Counted from the stretch's first letter, positions 17,504 through 34,330 are shown. The stretch: 64,000 nucleotides of DNA from Antedon mediterranea (GCF_964355755.1 NC_092676.1:28440288-28504287), one strand, 5' to 3'. Notes: a model not told the origin generated them from the letters alone. Translations and numbers: made by a program.

Positions 17504-18090
17504 ATAAATGTATCTTTATTAAGCACATAATAATAATTGTTGTCATTTTCAAATCCATAAGAAATTACATAAAAGATAAACTGCTGTTGATTACTAATTA
17601 TTAGTTTTTGGTAGTACAATATCTTGATGTCGTCATCTTGTCATATGATCTAGAACATGTACCTAAGTTAAGAACAATATAAAGTATGATTTACATATGT
17701 CATTGGGGGGGTGGGGGTTGTTATGTATCGGATCTTTTTTTATTTGGTTGTTGCATCATCTTGTTTGGTATGTGTATTAATTGTGTTGTATTTTGCAGTT
17801 CTTTTTTGCTAATGTAATGTATGTAATATTAATTGTTTTATCTGTTTTCATTGATAATTAAATAATTTTTGATTATGTTTTAGTAAATACTGCTTTTCAC
17901 TATAGTTTTTTGATCACTTTTAATATTTTTTAATGTATAACATGACTTGTTTAAATTGTAATTATTAAATTTAACATTAGTAACGGAGGCAATGGCACCA
18001 CCAAGTTGTGAGGTAAAGAGACGGAGTAATAGTTTGTAAAATTAGATTTATGCAATGATTGGTTGACAAATATGACTGTTATGAATTACA

Positions 18091-18240
18091 GATCAAACTT
18101 TATGTGACAACAAAATGTGATGTGCCCATATATGGACATGATGATGTCATATCACTACTATATTTAGGCATATCACTACCATATTTAGGCACATCACACT
18201 TCTTTTGTCAAACTAGTTTGATAGTGTAGAAAGAGCTTAA
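18091..18240. mobile_element. CArG-MITE copy 10
   Basis: Left end trimmed (starts ATCAAACTTTATGTGAC); right TIR GATAGTGTAGAAAGAGCTTA. CCATATATGG at the centre and two CTACCATATTTAGGCA-like units. Confidence 0.8.
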
Positions 18241-18632
18241 CATTAAGTTTTCTTCAACCAATGAGATTATACATTGTGTATTTGTCACAATCGTGTGCTT
18301 AAAAATGATGACGTAGTAACACGCGCGTTCACATTTTCAGCTGGAAAATGTAGGTAATGTGGATGATTGAAAATGACGTAGAATTGTACGGGGCGCCGTT
18401 CTTTACAATAGTACACTAAATGCCATAAACGGCTCCCCGTACCATGAAAGATATGACATGTTACAACTTTGCTAAAGATAGTAGTATCTTTATTGATTGC
18501 AAATAGTAAATATTTATAACCAAGTCGAAGGATAGTAGTGGGTATAATATTTTGTAAATAAAATTTTAGGTTTGCATGAGTAAGCAAATAATTATTTGTC
18601 TAGTTTATTATAAAGATGTAATAAATAAAGAT

Positions 18633-18715
18633 GTACACTACCTTATGGAGGCTAGATTTGTCATTAACTGTAATGGAGGCTAGATTTGTCATTAACTGTA
18701 ATGGAGGCTAGATAT
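18633..18715. repeat. Tandem repeat, about 30 bp, 2.7 copies
   Basis: TGGAGGCTAGATTTGTCATT followed by AACTGTAA occurs three times, the last copy partial. Confidence 0.8.
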
Positions 18716-20239
18716 GTTTTATATTACCGTATGAAAAACTCCGTGCACAATGAAACTTAAACACTTTAATCCTGGTACCAAAATCCGGGATTTGACTATA
18801 ATGATAATAAAATAGGCTTTTGGAATTATATACAGTTATTATCAATTTAGTTAATTGTTAATTCCTCCTTGCTGTATTCAGACTGGAACCACAAGCGATC
18901 TGCAAAACGTAGTTTGGTAAGCGAGAAATACGTATTTTGACAATTGAACAATGTATTTCAAACGAGCAATGGACATATTTTTTTTACAAACGAAACGATA
19001 TAAAAACAAGGAAAAGAGTGTCTCTTACAAATGTATTTTGGCCAACGATGAATAAACAACGTATTTGAAACGATCAAAAAACGTATTTTGACAAACAATC
19101 GCTCGGTTCCTTCACAACAACCAAACATTTATTTCCTGACTTATTTTCACTTTATTTTGAATTATAAGTAATTTATATCATTAATTTACTATATGAGTTG
19201 TGATAACTTAACCATGTAAACCTCTTGGAAATTAGGAAGCCTGTTTCCGTTTCCTCACCCCCCCCCCCCCTCCCCGACTGTGGGGTCCACTGCTTCCGTT
19301 TAAGCCCTCGTTTTTTTTAGCTTAGTCTGACGTAAGTCAACACACAATTTTTTCTCTTATACATATTAAATAGGCTATTTACCATGGATAATAAAACATG
19401 TAAAAAACATGTTTTTCAAAGCCTGCCTGCACAATTACAGATCTTTCCAATGATAAGATGTACGTACCTAATAAAAATAAACCCGGGTTCCACTCACAAG
19501 TCACTTGTGTGCTTTGGAACTATATCTTGTTGTAGTAAAGTCCGATTGTTAATCAGTCATCGGAGTTAGAGAGACGTGGTGGGTTGTTGCTGATTTAGAT
19601 CTGATTAACTGTTTGAAGTGATAGAACTATATATTTTGTAGGTAAGTTTAGAACTCAGGCAACGGTTAATCAAATAAAATATCTCTATCTAAGTAAGTTT
19701 TTGCATGGCGCCCTAAAAAGAGCATAAGGCTTAACACACCCTGGATGATCGAGTGTAACATATTCCAGGAAATAATTTGAATTAGAAGTAGGCCTATTAT
19801 AATAAAAGACATAGAACATTCCGTTCCGTATTAGGCCTATACTAGGCCTATAGACTATAACTTTCTATTGTTTCGTAGACATAGGATACCGTACACTTAA
19901 TTATCACCAAAAAATGCCTAAAGTAATAGCTATAGTAATGTTGTTGTTCACAGCACAGTGAAATATTATGATCCGGGAAACTCCCATGATTAGATCATAA
20001 TGTACGGTGTGATACCGTAGCACTACCATAGAACAAGGTTCCTACTGTACCATAGGCACCATAGGCCCTATTTCAAATAAAACGAAATAGAACATTTTTT
20101 TGTCCTTATTGATATTAATGTGCAAGTTGTGATATTGATGGACGTGTTACTTTTATCTTAAATTTTTAGTAACGATCAATATTTGATTGCAGTCGTCTGC
20201 AGTGGTGATCCTTTCAACTGGTTCCTATTGTGGTGAAAC

Positions 20240-22810
<2,571 letters not shown>

Positions 22811-25800
22811 TTATAAACTTTCGATATTTAAAATTGAAACAACACATTGTTTAAATAGTTTTACAGTAAAAACAACGTATTGTATTATTTTGCTTTTCGA
22901 CGATTGTTTTGTGTGCTTAACCATAATGTATGGGGCGCCCTCATTTAGGATCAAAAGTTTTTTAAGATTCCCATTGACAAAATAGAATAAAAAGTGTTAG
23001 CACTAATATAAAACCTTAGCCAATCAGACTGTAGAAAAGTAGTTATGAATTAAAAAATAAGTAAGCCAATCAAAGGAACACCTCATGGTACCCTAAAATG
23101 TCACGTGATGTGTATAGGCTTGTAAAATCCCTTACACCGTGTTGTTATAAGTGTGTAAAGTCGGACTGAGCAGACGTCACATTTTCAAGAGTGCGTAATT
23201 TTCAAAAGGATTTTTTTTTTAAACATTTAATATTATTATTCATTTCTCCTTTTAATAATGTTTCTTATTATGTTATTTTGTATTGTTTGTAAATTTCTTT
23301 ATAAACTTAAATATTATTTATAATTATATGTAAATGATTAACTGAATAAACTTTTAATTAATCTTAGGCCTATTTGTCTTATTGTTATTTCTGTCATTCA
23401 TATTTTCACCAATTGAATTTCAATAATATGGTTTATGTTTTTCATTGATTGTTTATAACAATATTTAAAACATTTAGGCATATTGTCAAAGTCCACCATA
23501 ACGAGGCAAGAAATTCACATTACAATAATTTCTGATATTATTTTGGGTTTTATAAATAATACTAATTATCATTTCAATCAATAAATGTGTCAGTCAGTCT
23601 GAGTACGAGAGGTCGATCTCATAATGATCACCAATCGATTGATACAACATCGATAATTGGTTTATGTTCTTAGTTACATCATGATACACGTGACAAGTTC
23701 GTTTTGCATGCTTCGGCGTTAAACATTCAATAATATTTGCTAGTAATGCGTCGCTGTTCCATACCAATAAAACACATTCATCGCTTAATGAGTCTGTACT
23801 TTATCACATAATTAATATGCTCACTGACTGACGTAGTGATTATATAATGATGTATTAATGTACTAATGTGTATATCTTGCTTGCTCTGGCATTCAATCAT
23901 AGAAAGAAAGAAAAGAAAGAGATTTGTATAAAATCATGGACCTATAAATTTCATGATAAAACAATGGACTTAATTAATAAGTCCATGATAAAACTGATGA
24001 CCACACCCATGTACACACAAACTCATACAATGCCCAGACTGAACAGCATAACAACACACAATAATTTACATGTATAACTCCTTTGTAAAATCCTGGAACA
24101 TTGAATTCTTAAACTGTTTTGCCATACACATACATGAGGAAAACTGTAAAGTACCTTCCAAACTATACCCTTTTAATTTAAATATATTCGTTAAACGGGT
24201 ATATAATAAACTGGCACGAAACTTTATATCGACACAAATGAACTACATCCATATACGTCATAAAAACAACTACTTACACCCTCTCCCCTTCCCCCCAACC
24301 TTGTTTGCGCGTACATAAACTGGAACGCGTTCGGCTAAAATTGACACAGAAGTATTCATGAATCACAACTTTAACTGTGAAGTTTATACAAAGGTTGTTG
24401 GCATCAGATAGTACAATTATGATTGGATGACATCAGCTAACTTCCCGAGTCTTCTTCCCTTTCCTGCGCTTTATTTTCATTTAGGCTCACAGAGTCCTTG
24501 ATTCTACTCTAAGTAAAATATGTAGAGACGCACTTGTAGTAGACTTACCGCTATACTGTCCAATCACAACAGCGTGACTTTCTCGAGTGAAAGTCGAGGA
24601 ACACACATTATTGACATTTTCTTTTATCTTTATTATTATGATGGTTTTCCCAGTTTAGTTTATTTGAGTGGTAGGCCTATAACCAAATTACATTTTTATA
24701 CGAGCAATGGCTTTTCTAAATAAATAACAAAAATTGAATTTGATCGCGCGGATCGCACACTACAAATACGCAATGCGCGAGAAGAAAAAAGTCTGAAGAA
24801 ATCTACTGATTAATAATTAAACTTAGTTATGAAATAAATAAATAAATAAATAAATAGTGAGTTCAATGTTTTGTAGTATTAATATTTTCATTTGACCTGG
24901 AAGCAATTGAAGTAAATTGTAGGCCTAATCCATTCCTTGTCTTTCCGATAAAAGCGAAAGTTATGAAAAAAAAAATATTTATGAAGTAATTCTTAAAAGT
25001 GACGCGTATACTCCGCATTCACACACAACAGGAGGAGAGGACAGTGTACAACTACCATCTAAATATTATTATTATTACTTAACGCTCTGTCTACGCTATC
25101 AAACTTTATGGGCACATCACGTCATTTTTTGTCACATAAAGTTTGATAGTGTAGACAGAGCTTAATATCATTTTCTCATGGAAATCATAGTGTCTGTGGT
25201 GGAGGCTAATGAAACATTTAACTTCGTGGATAAATAATATATAGGCCTATATTGAAGATGAAATGAAATAGGCCTGGTAGTAGTCGAATATAAACAAAGG
25301 CCTCGCTAATTAAAGTTAATTAACTAATTAAAAAACAATTTTTAATCTATATTTTTAAACGTTTTCCATTAGTTTCAGTTGTAAATTGTGATTTTTAGAC
25401 AGTATAAGGATAGAAATTGGCATATTTTACGGTAATTTTAGGCCCTATATTCTGCGCCTATGTCAATTTTTGGATGGGGCATTAGGCTTAATGACATATA
25501 CCCATGAGTACACAAACCTTTTTCTTTACAATCTCAATTATCTTGTACTTATGATTTCATTACCATATTTAAAAACAAAAATATTGATACAAAAATACAT
25601 TTTTCGTATTCAGAAAGAATGTTATTATTTTGGCTATTAATATTATAAATAGCATTGAAATAAAATGCACATACTTTTTAGTGCATGTCTTCGGGTAAGA
25701 AGCGTTGCATTAGGATGTGGAGAGAGGAAAATGCTATAAACCCAATTACTGAATTAAAATCAATTACACCATGAGTGATGAACTACGTTTTTATTTGGCC

Positions 25801-26410
25801 CACGTTCACTATCAGCTCGGCCATTATCTAAATCATTTAGAATAAGCAGGCTTACTATTTTTTAAGGGTAATCCTTCCGCAATCGTTTTCACATTATCCA
25901 AAAAACTGTTTAAACACTATAAAAGAACAATTCGACTAACTTATAAATAATATTATATGAATCCGCCGAGAGTGATTTTGAATCTACTTCATTTTCAGAA
26001 TACACTAAAACCTATAATGAGTATCTCAATCACATGCTAACGCGGCATAGCCTACTGTGTCTCATAAAATAATTACTGAAGTCCAAAGTTGTGTTTCTGT
26101 TTGCTTCATTGTTTATAAATAGGTCTTTTATTTTTAGACGATTTCGGAATTCCATGGCCTAAGGGATATAGCGAGTATCGAACTTTGAGTACAACTTACT
26201 ACTACAGTACTATATTATACGGCGAGTGGCCACTCTCCCTTCCTAAGCATTCACCCCTGTAATCATTTACATTCATTTGTAATAGTTATAAAGCGGCGTT
26301 ACATAGGCCTATACACACAGACTCCCACAGTCTTCAAAAGAAGCCGCTATTATTTACGAAATTTGTTTACTTATTTACTGGTGTCAACGATAATTAACCT
26401 TCCTGTAATT
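22811..26410. other. Intergenic region after sulfotransferase B
   Basis: AT-rich. It holds a foldback at about 23934-23994 related to the 7.1-kb palindrome, a TAAA run at about 24834-24857, and a short CArG-MITE. Apart from these I see no structure and no coding exon. Confidence 0.5.
25080..25166. mobile_element. CArG-MITE copy 11, minimal palindromic form
   Basis: Only about 87 bp: GCTCTGTCTACGCTATCAAA, a short centre, then GTTTGATAGTGTAGACAGAG. TTAA is present at both edges. The CArG centre is deleted, leaving essentially just the two arms. Confidence 0.85.
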
Positions 26411-26562
26411 GACCAATCAAGGATGGTATTACACCTCACGTGACCTCTGAGTGACCTTGCTTAGCATTTCTCTATCTAAAATGGCGGACCAGCTGCATTG
26501 TCTGAATTGAATTTTTAACGTAGGAAATGCAATTGAATCACACCAAAAGATGTATTTTGTAG
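26410..26562 (+). promoter_or_regulatory. Promoter and noncoding first exon, probably of BCL9
   Basis: A compact group of core-promoter signals: CCAAT at 26413, an E-box TCACGTGAC at 26436 and the YY1-type AAAATGGCGGACC around 26479. A putative exon follows, ending GTATTTTGTAG before a GTACGT donor at 26563. The only ATG frame in it stops after nine codons, so it would be untranslated. Assignment to BCL9 is inferred: same strand, no other clear gene between, and BCL9 coding starts behind a splice acceptor. It could belong to another transcript. Confidence 0.4.
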
Positions 26563-29500
26563 GTACGTATTATACTAGTAATATTTATGTAATTATTACT
26601 TAAATATTTCTTGTCCTGATAATGGAATGCCATAACGATACGCTATAAAATTGGTAGAAGATTTTGTCTCGAGTTTTCACAGTATTGAAAGTATTGTTTA
26701 CTGTGTGTGTGTGCGCGATGGCATGTTTGACCGAGGCTCAGCTAGCTCTAGGCTCAGTACACATTGGTAGGCTTTTATCATTTTCATAATATCGTTTTGT
26801 TTCAAAGATTTTTAATCAATCGAAAGATCAAGTATTAAAAAGGCAAAGTAGTCAATGCTCACAATGAATAGATTATTGGTGTTTAACCACGTATAAAATG
26901 TTAAAACATCGAACGAAATTGGTGGGTTTTGGAAATTTGGCAGGTAGCGATTGATGACGAAAACATACGCGACACTGTCCCGCCGTTTGACTTGGCTGAT
27001 CGCGCCAGCTAAGGGCCTACAGAATTTGCATTTTATTTTATTCCATGTTGATCTGGTTTGCATAAGATAAATCATATTAATGGGATCATATATTATTACT
27101 CTTTTTGTCATTTATTTATTTGTATTCTGTAATGATGATAAAAATAAGATGTGTCACAGAATTGAATGAATGAAGGTGGAAAATGTGTTACTTCAATATG
27201 GAGAGTGATACAAGAAGATATTGTGTAGGTAGGGTTATCCCTATGCAGGGGTATAGGCCTAATCTTGTGCAGAGGTCACCCCCATGCAGGAGTATTTTCA
27301 GGTGGGAATATAAAACTAACTACACTACTGTAGCTCTCAGTTGACAGCTTGTCAAAAACTATGGAAACGTTGTCTACTTGGCCTATTATAATGTTGCATT
27401 GTATTTTGTAGTGAGTTTTTTATTTGACAACGGCAGTAAAGAGATGACCAAAATGTTAATCAGCCCAAGTCTACTATAATAGTATTATTTGTTATCCTCT
27501 TGTATTTTTTAATTGATGCATTGCCTGTTGTGGAAGGTATCATTGCTACAAAATAGCAAAGAATTGACTTCAGTAGTAGTAGCAGCAACAGTACAGTAGT
27601 TATATAATTAATAATTCAGTGGAGTAAGTAGTGGAAGTACTTATCAGACAATAGGATACAGGATGTGGGACCTTGGGTGCTTGCCCATTCATAGATTCTG
27701 GATAAGAGACTGAATCTTTGGTATTCCAGTATCCATGCAATGCCACCAAAGACTACAATTTAATTGTATACTATAATATAAATCAAATTTTAATTGAATC
27801 TAGATACTAAATACTTCTGATAATTAAGGGAAATTATAAATACTATTGTTGTCACAGTATAAACTTCAGACATGTGTATTGTTCATTGACCTTTAACCTT
27901 AATTTTGAATAATTACAATGTGAACATGAATTTTCTTTTGGACACATAATATACAGTATAAACTACTTGTATGCACAGTAGTCTTCTTCCAATTACAGAC
28001 CATGTTTGTTTGATATACTGTACAGGTACTGTAAAGTTACTGTAACCGATTGTTAATCCTTTGGTCTTAAAAGTTGAGAGTAAAGCTTATTTATTCATGA
28101 CATTTTTCAATCACAATCAATTAGGCCTACTGTCATTTAACAATTAAACACAATTATTTTTTCCCAGAAATAAAACTAAAAAATAGAACCAAACAAGGAA
28201 ATTAATTGTAAAGTAATTAATGTGAAAAAAATAGTTTCATTAATATAACGTAGAGAGTATTGCTGAGTGACAACTGACACAGTAACAGTATATTCACTGT
28301 AGAATGTATGATTGAGTGGCACTACTTGTAACTAGGCTATTTAAAAGTTGCCCTAGTTAACGGCATAGTTTAAAACTTTGCTAGTAGTAGCAGTTATAAG
28401 TTTGTACAGTACAGTACAATATTATGTCATTCTAACAATAACATAAACTAAAGACAATTAGAGAAAGCTTATCGAACAAGATGGTGGTGACAGGTCTAGA
28501 ATTTGGAAAAATGACCCAAATTTTAAGAATATGCTGTAGGCACCAAAGAACTGGAACATCCTCGAATCTAGTCACGAAAACTGATCAGAATTAGATGCGT
28601 AAAAGTAGCATGGTTTGCATACAATTGTCATAAAATCTTTTATCTAAAAGGTCACTGCAAATTTTATGTAGCAACTCCAACCTCCGAAATCAAATGAATC
28701 CAAATGGACAGCCATTAAAAACTGAGGACTGATTAGTTACCAAGTTTTTCTGGGTCGTCCTGGGAACTTAAAATTTCATAAACACACCTTAATAATACTG
28801 TAAAACCGGAAAAATGGCAACATGGAATGTGACCAGTAAAAAATAGAAAATAATGTTGATACAGTCTGTATATACTATGGTATAGTAAAAGACTGAGTGA
28901 AATCTTAGTTAATAAGAATAGAGAGATGGCAACATTAGTGACCACTGAAAATGGCAACTGAGGATGATAACTTTGTACAGTACTGTAGAAGACTGACAAA
29001 ATTGTATACTGTGAGAATAGGGAATACAACATGAAGTGAGTGACCAGTAGAAAATTGGTGAGTATGGAAGCTACAGTACAGTAGAAGGCTGAGGGTAGCG
29101 TTACATTAAAAGTCTATCCATACAGTATTCTTCAGGCTATTTACAGTGTGTAACACTAACAACTACTGTATGTGAGTGAGCTTGTTCACCATACTCACCC
29201 AATACAAACCTTATCACAATACACTTTTAGAATTCTTCATTGTTACTTGATTTCCAGGAATTAAGTTGTCCTGTGTAACGTCTTAATTAATCAACAAGAT
29301 CTGGTTGGATGAATTTGTTAATTGACTGAGATATTAAATCAATTTAATTCATCTTAAAATTGATGCAATTGATGCTAATTACTTAATTAAGTTGTTTTAT
29401 GAATTGTTCACCACTCTTGGCATACTGCCATTTGATGTATAGTAGTATAGTAATAGTATAGTAGTGAAACTACAGATTTTCATGTTTTATATAGTACAGT

Positions 29501-30268
29501 ATAACTGCACTGGGTTGCTTCTAAGATATGGATACTGTAATTCAATCCAGGTACCTGATTAATATACTGTAAGTGCAAAATATAGGCCAACCCCCCTAAT
29601 GTATCTTTTACAGGTAGAGTACTGATAATCATATTATACTTCCCTGTACAGTATGCTAGAAATGCAATTTTAGGTAGGATGAATTGATGTTTTTTTTTAA
29701 AGCCCCATTATTGTAGATATTACACTACTACTGTTTAATTTTAAGTTTCTATTACAGTAACTTATATTTGATTTTATACAAATATTATAATGCAATGAGC
29801 TTACTTTATTCCAATGTAATGTTATAATATTATACAATAGTTTTCGTATTATAATAAATATGTGTTAATACTGGATTACTGTATTTAAATAATTTTCTTA
29901 TATCATATGTTGTGATATTAAGCATATTCATATTATTATCCATTCCCTTGGATGAATTCAAAAACCATAGAATTGAATAGACCAGAAGAAGCAGCTGTTG
30001 AAATACAAAAAAAATTGTATTGATCAATATTTATATCAAGCTTTGCATTTATTTATAGTATTGTACACAAAACACTGAATACCTACATTCATGTATGATA
30101 TCTATTAAAACAGCAGGCCCTGCTATAACTTGTGATTAGGCAAGTTACACAACACTAATAATACCGAAATTCATTTGTTAATGATACTGTTGTGTTATCA
30201 GGCAAGTTACACAAAGTATGACTCCAAATCATTGAACAACACCTACATTAATTGAAATGAATTTAGTT

Positions 30269-30724
30269 TGGTCCTGTTTCTGCTGCATACAAATAACTGG
30301 TTAATAAACCATGTGAATAAATTAACCCCAACTTCTTGGGAGCAGAAACAGCATAAATTTTGAAGAACTTGCAGTTAAATGTCGGCCTAAAAATAACAGA
30401 TTAAAAACCCCAATCGATTCAGTGTTAGACACCATGGTGTCTAACACCGAATCGATTGGGTGTTTAACCGGTTATTGCTGTGCAACTTTTACCTGCAACG
30501 CAAAATAACGGTTTTTTTATTGGCAGCCGCTGACCTTGTGTCATCTAAACTGCAGTAGCGTTTGAATTGACCGCCAGTGCCATTGTATTTTGGGTACTGC
30601 TAACGATTTCGTCGATGACCACCCACTGATTTAAAACGGTTATTCAGGAGCAAAAATTAATGCAGTCAATATAAAAATTATATTTTATTTTGAAATAAAC
30701 GGTGCTATGCAGCAGAAACAGACC
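30269..30724. mobile_element. TIR element with a perfect internal hairpin
   Basis: Ends GTCCTGTTTCTGCTGCATA and TATGCAGCAGAAACAGAC are inverted. In the middle (30408-30460) there is a near-perfect hairpin with arms CCCAATCGATTC and GTGTTAGACACC around ATGG. A further AGCAGAAACAGCATAA lies at about 30340. No coding capacity. Confidence 0.6.
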
Positions 30725-30827
30725 CTTTGGAACAGGCCTGCATCATAACTAGTGTAACTGTATCTAAAGGACCACTGTCTGTCTCTCTGTGTTCCTCTGT
30801 TAAATGATCTTCATTTTAATTTTTTAG

Positions 30828-30897
30828 ATGCAGGTTTGATCAGTATTATCTTTCCTCTCCTGGATACCTTGATCTGTTAACATTCTAAACTCCTAAT
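30828..30897 (+). other. Candidate noncoding exon (5' UTR)
   Basis: A 70-bp segment between a strong acceptor (TTTTAATTTTTTAG) and a perfect GTAAGT donor. All three frames contain stops, so if spliced in it would be untranslated. Its position fits a second 5' UTR exon of BCL9. Confidence 0.35.
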
Positions 30898-32126
30898 GTA
30901 AGTACACTAGTCCTTTTAATTAATTTGAAAATAATAGAATGATAACAAAATCAATGCCACTTATTGTAATGTTCTTTACTCTCATTGCTTCGTCCTTCGG
31001 ATGGGATGTTGTCCTATGTACTGAACACACTAATTGTATTTGGTGGTAGGGAGTTTGTTGTGGTTTAGTAAAAGAGCACGGTAGCACATGGACTCCGCCT
31101 CTCTAATTATGTAGAACATATTATTAATTTGTCTAAACTTTTTTTTTTTTTTAAACATTTCTTATTTCCATGCACCTTTGTTACAGAAAAATAATATAGA
31201 TTTGTCCTACTAATACCCTGTATATATCATTTAATATTTGTAATATTATTTAAAGTATTGACAATGAGTACAGTACTGTAATTGGATTCACAAAATGCGC
31301 TTAATGTATTGGCGCATAATAATTACTATAAAATATTACTAATTTGTCAAAATCTATTCCGAACAATCGTTCTCAACTAACAACAGCTTAATTTGTAGTT
31401 ACAACAAGTCTTATATTTAGTGGAGATCAATTATCTGTTTACACACCCAATCAAATTAAACATAACAACAAAAGATAATATTTGCAGAAGAAAAATAATT
31501 ATTTGAATTCATTAGCCATTTGGGAGTGATCATTGAATGAAACATCATCAAAAGAGAAAGATATCCTCTCCGTCGCACCACCACGTTAATTAATGCGTAT
31601 CTGCTATTCCGTAGGGAATCGGTCTGTATCCCAGTAATACTCATTGAATTCGTTCGTTGTTCCGAGGACACGCTACTTATTTCAAACCTTGCGTACTCAA
31701 AGAAACGTGCGTTAGTAGATTGGTTTTAGAATTATAAATGCTCGTTGTCGTCGTCGATTTAAATCATTTTAGTGCGCTGTGTATTAATATTACTACCTAA
31801 TTATTAATAAATGAAACATTCAATAGTCTTTATTATTTGCATATTTCAAAAGAAACGTGCATTATTAAATTGGTTTTAGAATAATGAACAGTACTGTATG
31901 TTTCAACAAATCTTTTCACGGAAAATAATATTACTGTATGATAAAACAGTAAAGAATTTTATCATAATTGTTAAAGTTTAATGATCAAGAATTTATTTAA
32001 TTTAGAAAATAATGTAGTTTATAAATGATTTTTGTACTTTTGGTGTTTATTATTATTATTAAATAAATAAAACAACTGATCAATGAAACAATGAATGAAC
32101 AATAGAATACAAAAGTCATTTACATA

Positions 32127-32602
32127 TACAGTGAAAACCAGAAACTCTCCCAATACCGGACTCTCTGAAAACCAGAACCTCTCCCAATACCGGACTCTCT
32201 GAAAACCAGAAACTCTCCCAATACCAGACTCTCTGAAAACCAGAAACTCTCCCAATACCGGACTCTCTGAAAACCAGAAACTCTCCCAATACCGGACTCT
32301 CTGAAAACCAGAAACTCTCCCAATACCGGACTCTCTGAAAACCAGAAACTCTCCCAATACCGGACTCTCTGAAAACCAGAAACTCTCCCAATACCGGACT
32401 CTCTGAAAACCAGAAACTCTCCCAATACCGGACTCTCTGAAAACCAGAAACTCTCCCAATACCAGACTTTTTTTGAGGACCAAAAGGTCCCAAATTTATA
32501 CTGTATTTACCATTAAAAACACATTCCGAATACCAGACTTTCCGGAAAACCAGACTTATTTTGCCGGCCCAAAGGTGTCCGGTATTGGGAGAGTTGGCTG
32601 TA
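32127..32602. mobile_element. pogo/Tc1-like MITE whose terminus became a 34-bp minisatellite
   Basis: The element is bounded by TA, with left end CAGTGAAAACCAGAAACTCT and right end GGGAGAGTTGGCTGTA. About ten tandem 34-bp units (32131-32465), containing CTCTCCCAATACCGGACT, repeat the terminal sequence itself. The phrase AATACCGGAC occurs inverted at the right end as GTCCGGTATT. The three overlapping open frames on the minus strand are produced by the repeat. Confidence 0.75.
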
Positions 32603-33600
32603 GTACTGTTGTGTTAGTACAGTATGTGGTAGTATAAAAAAAAAAAGATTTTCATGTTATTTATTATTAGATTATTACATAATATATGAGGTACAATACA
32701 GTAGTTTCTTTTTTTAAATCATCTTGATCATCAAAGGCTGTCTTTTGTAATCATTCGTCCTATTTTTTCATTTGTTGAACATTATTATTATTTATATTTT
32801 TATTTGTGATATGATATTTTATCAATACATTTATACAGGTATTTCTAATTTTTTCCCAAATATAATTTCAAAAAATGATTCTATTTTTATTTGTGTAAGT
32901 AGAAGAGTGACATGTATTATTATAACATTGTAATTTCTATTTGACTATTCACAGTAGACATGCTATAAAAACTGAAAACTTAAATTATGTTAAATATGTT
33001 TAGTTGCGATACTTAGAATAGACATTTCCAATACAGATTCAGAATCGCTGTTTTACCGAATCTATAATGCATATCTGATCTTTATTTGTGTAGAAGTGAC
33101 TCATCTAATATAAGAATATTATGGTAAGATAGGTCACTTTAATCTAGTTTTTTAAATGCATTTTATGCATGGATTTTGCTGTAGTTCAAATTCTGTGTTG
33201 GTTCTCAGTGGCTTAACAATTTAAGTATAAGCTTCCATAAATAATTAAATTATTTCATTAATTACTGAAAATTACATTTTTATTTTTAATTAGAAAAAAG
33301 TAATCAAAAAATGAATGTTAAATAAATTAATTTTATACTATTTATTTAAAATGTTTTTGGAAGACAATACTAATATATTAAGTTGCTAAGGATTAATCTA
33401 TACATTTCTTACTAAATTACATATCAATACTAAAGTAACTATCCCAATGAAATAATATATTTTTTCAGAGTTTTAATTGCTACTTAATTATGTAGTTGCT
33501 GCTTAGTTTTTAAATCCTAGTTTTGAAATATTTTAAATTTAATTTGTTTTTGTGTGTAAATAGCTAAGCTTGTACAGCTAGCTAATATAATTAATTACTA

Positions 33601-33770
33601 TTAAGTTCTGTCTACATTATCAAACTAGTTTGATGTGGCCAAATATGGTAATGATACATACAGTATGCCCAAATATGGTAGTGATATGCCCAAATATGGT
33701 AGTGATATGCCCAAATATGGTAGTGATATGACATCATGTCCATATATGGGGACATCAAGTTCTATGATAC
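33601..33770. mobile_element. CArG-MITE copy 12, expanded
   Basis: Left TIR GTTCTGTCTACATTATC. Four successive units carry CCAAATATGG spaced about 21 bp (GTAGTGATATGCCCAAATAT). The centre is CCATATATGG; the right end is degraded. Confidence 0.85.
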
Positions 33771-33950
33771 ATAGATGTGTTGTACATTTCCTGGTTTGAA
33801 GTGATTTACAGTAGTCATCTTCTATAAAGTCTTCCAGTTGCATAATTTAATTTTAACTCAATAATCAGGTTGTCTCTCTTTTCTTCCTTCCTACTTAACA
33901 TTTACAGTTTGAATTCTTAAGTTCAGAAAAGCTGAATGCTTGCTACACAA

Positions 33951-34088
33951 AAGCTATGTCTACACTATCAAACTAGTTTGACAAAAAGTGTGCCCAAATA
34001 TGGTAGTGATATGCCCAAACATGGTAGTGATATGACATCATTGTGTCCATTTATGGGCACATCGCATCAAACAAGTTAGATAGCTTTA
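33951..34088. mobile_element. CArG-MITE copy 13
   Basis: Left TIR GCTATGTCTACACTATC and internal GCCCAAATATGGTAGTG. The right end is shortened, ending TTAGATAGCTTTA. Confidence 0.8.
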
Positions 34089-34269
34089 AACAGTACAGTA
34101 TAAAGAAATTTCTTTCAATATTAAGGGGTTTTTCCCTTTTTCTTCAAATATGGAAAAGCAGTAAAAATATTATAGGAAAAGGAAATCAATTAAAAAAGTT
34201 ATTAATGAATGAATAAGATAATGAACAGAAGTACCGTAAGAATGTGTTGAGGTTAAAAAAACCACAAGC

Positions 34270-34330
34270 TTAGTAGTCTAGTGTTGCGAATGCCAAGCTA
34301 CTGGAGGTTCAAATCTTTTCCGAAACATAT
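34270..34330 (+). other. tRNA-like fragment
   Basis: TAGTAGTCTAGTG resembles an A box and GAGGTTCAAATC resembles a B box about 35 bp downstream. It is too degenerate to be a functional tRNA; more likely a SINE head. Confidence 0.3.

Larger units (their letters stand above)
16357..20239. other. Intergenic region between LC3 and sulfotransferase B
   Basis: AT-rich, with one minisatellite, one CArG-MITE and one short triplication. There is a C-rich homopolymer run near 19258-19271. Around 18900-19110 there are several variants of a CGTATTTTGACAA-like phrase. No coding exon is supported. Confidence 0.5.

Noticed and set aside
32019-32493. Three overlapping minus-strand frames of up to 154 codons, rich in ESPVLGEFLVF-type repeats
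   Set aside because: Produced by the 34-bp array, which is stop-free in all three frames on that strand. The array is explained by a transposon terminus.
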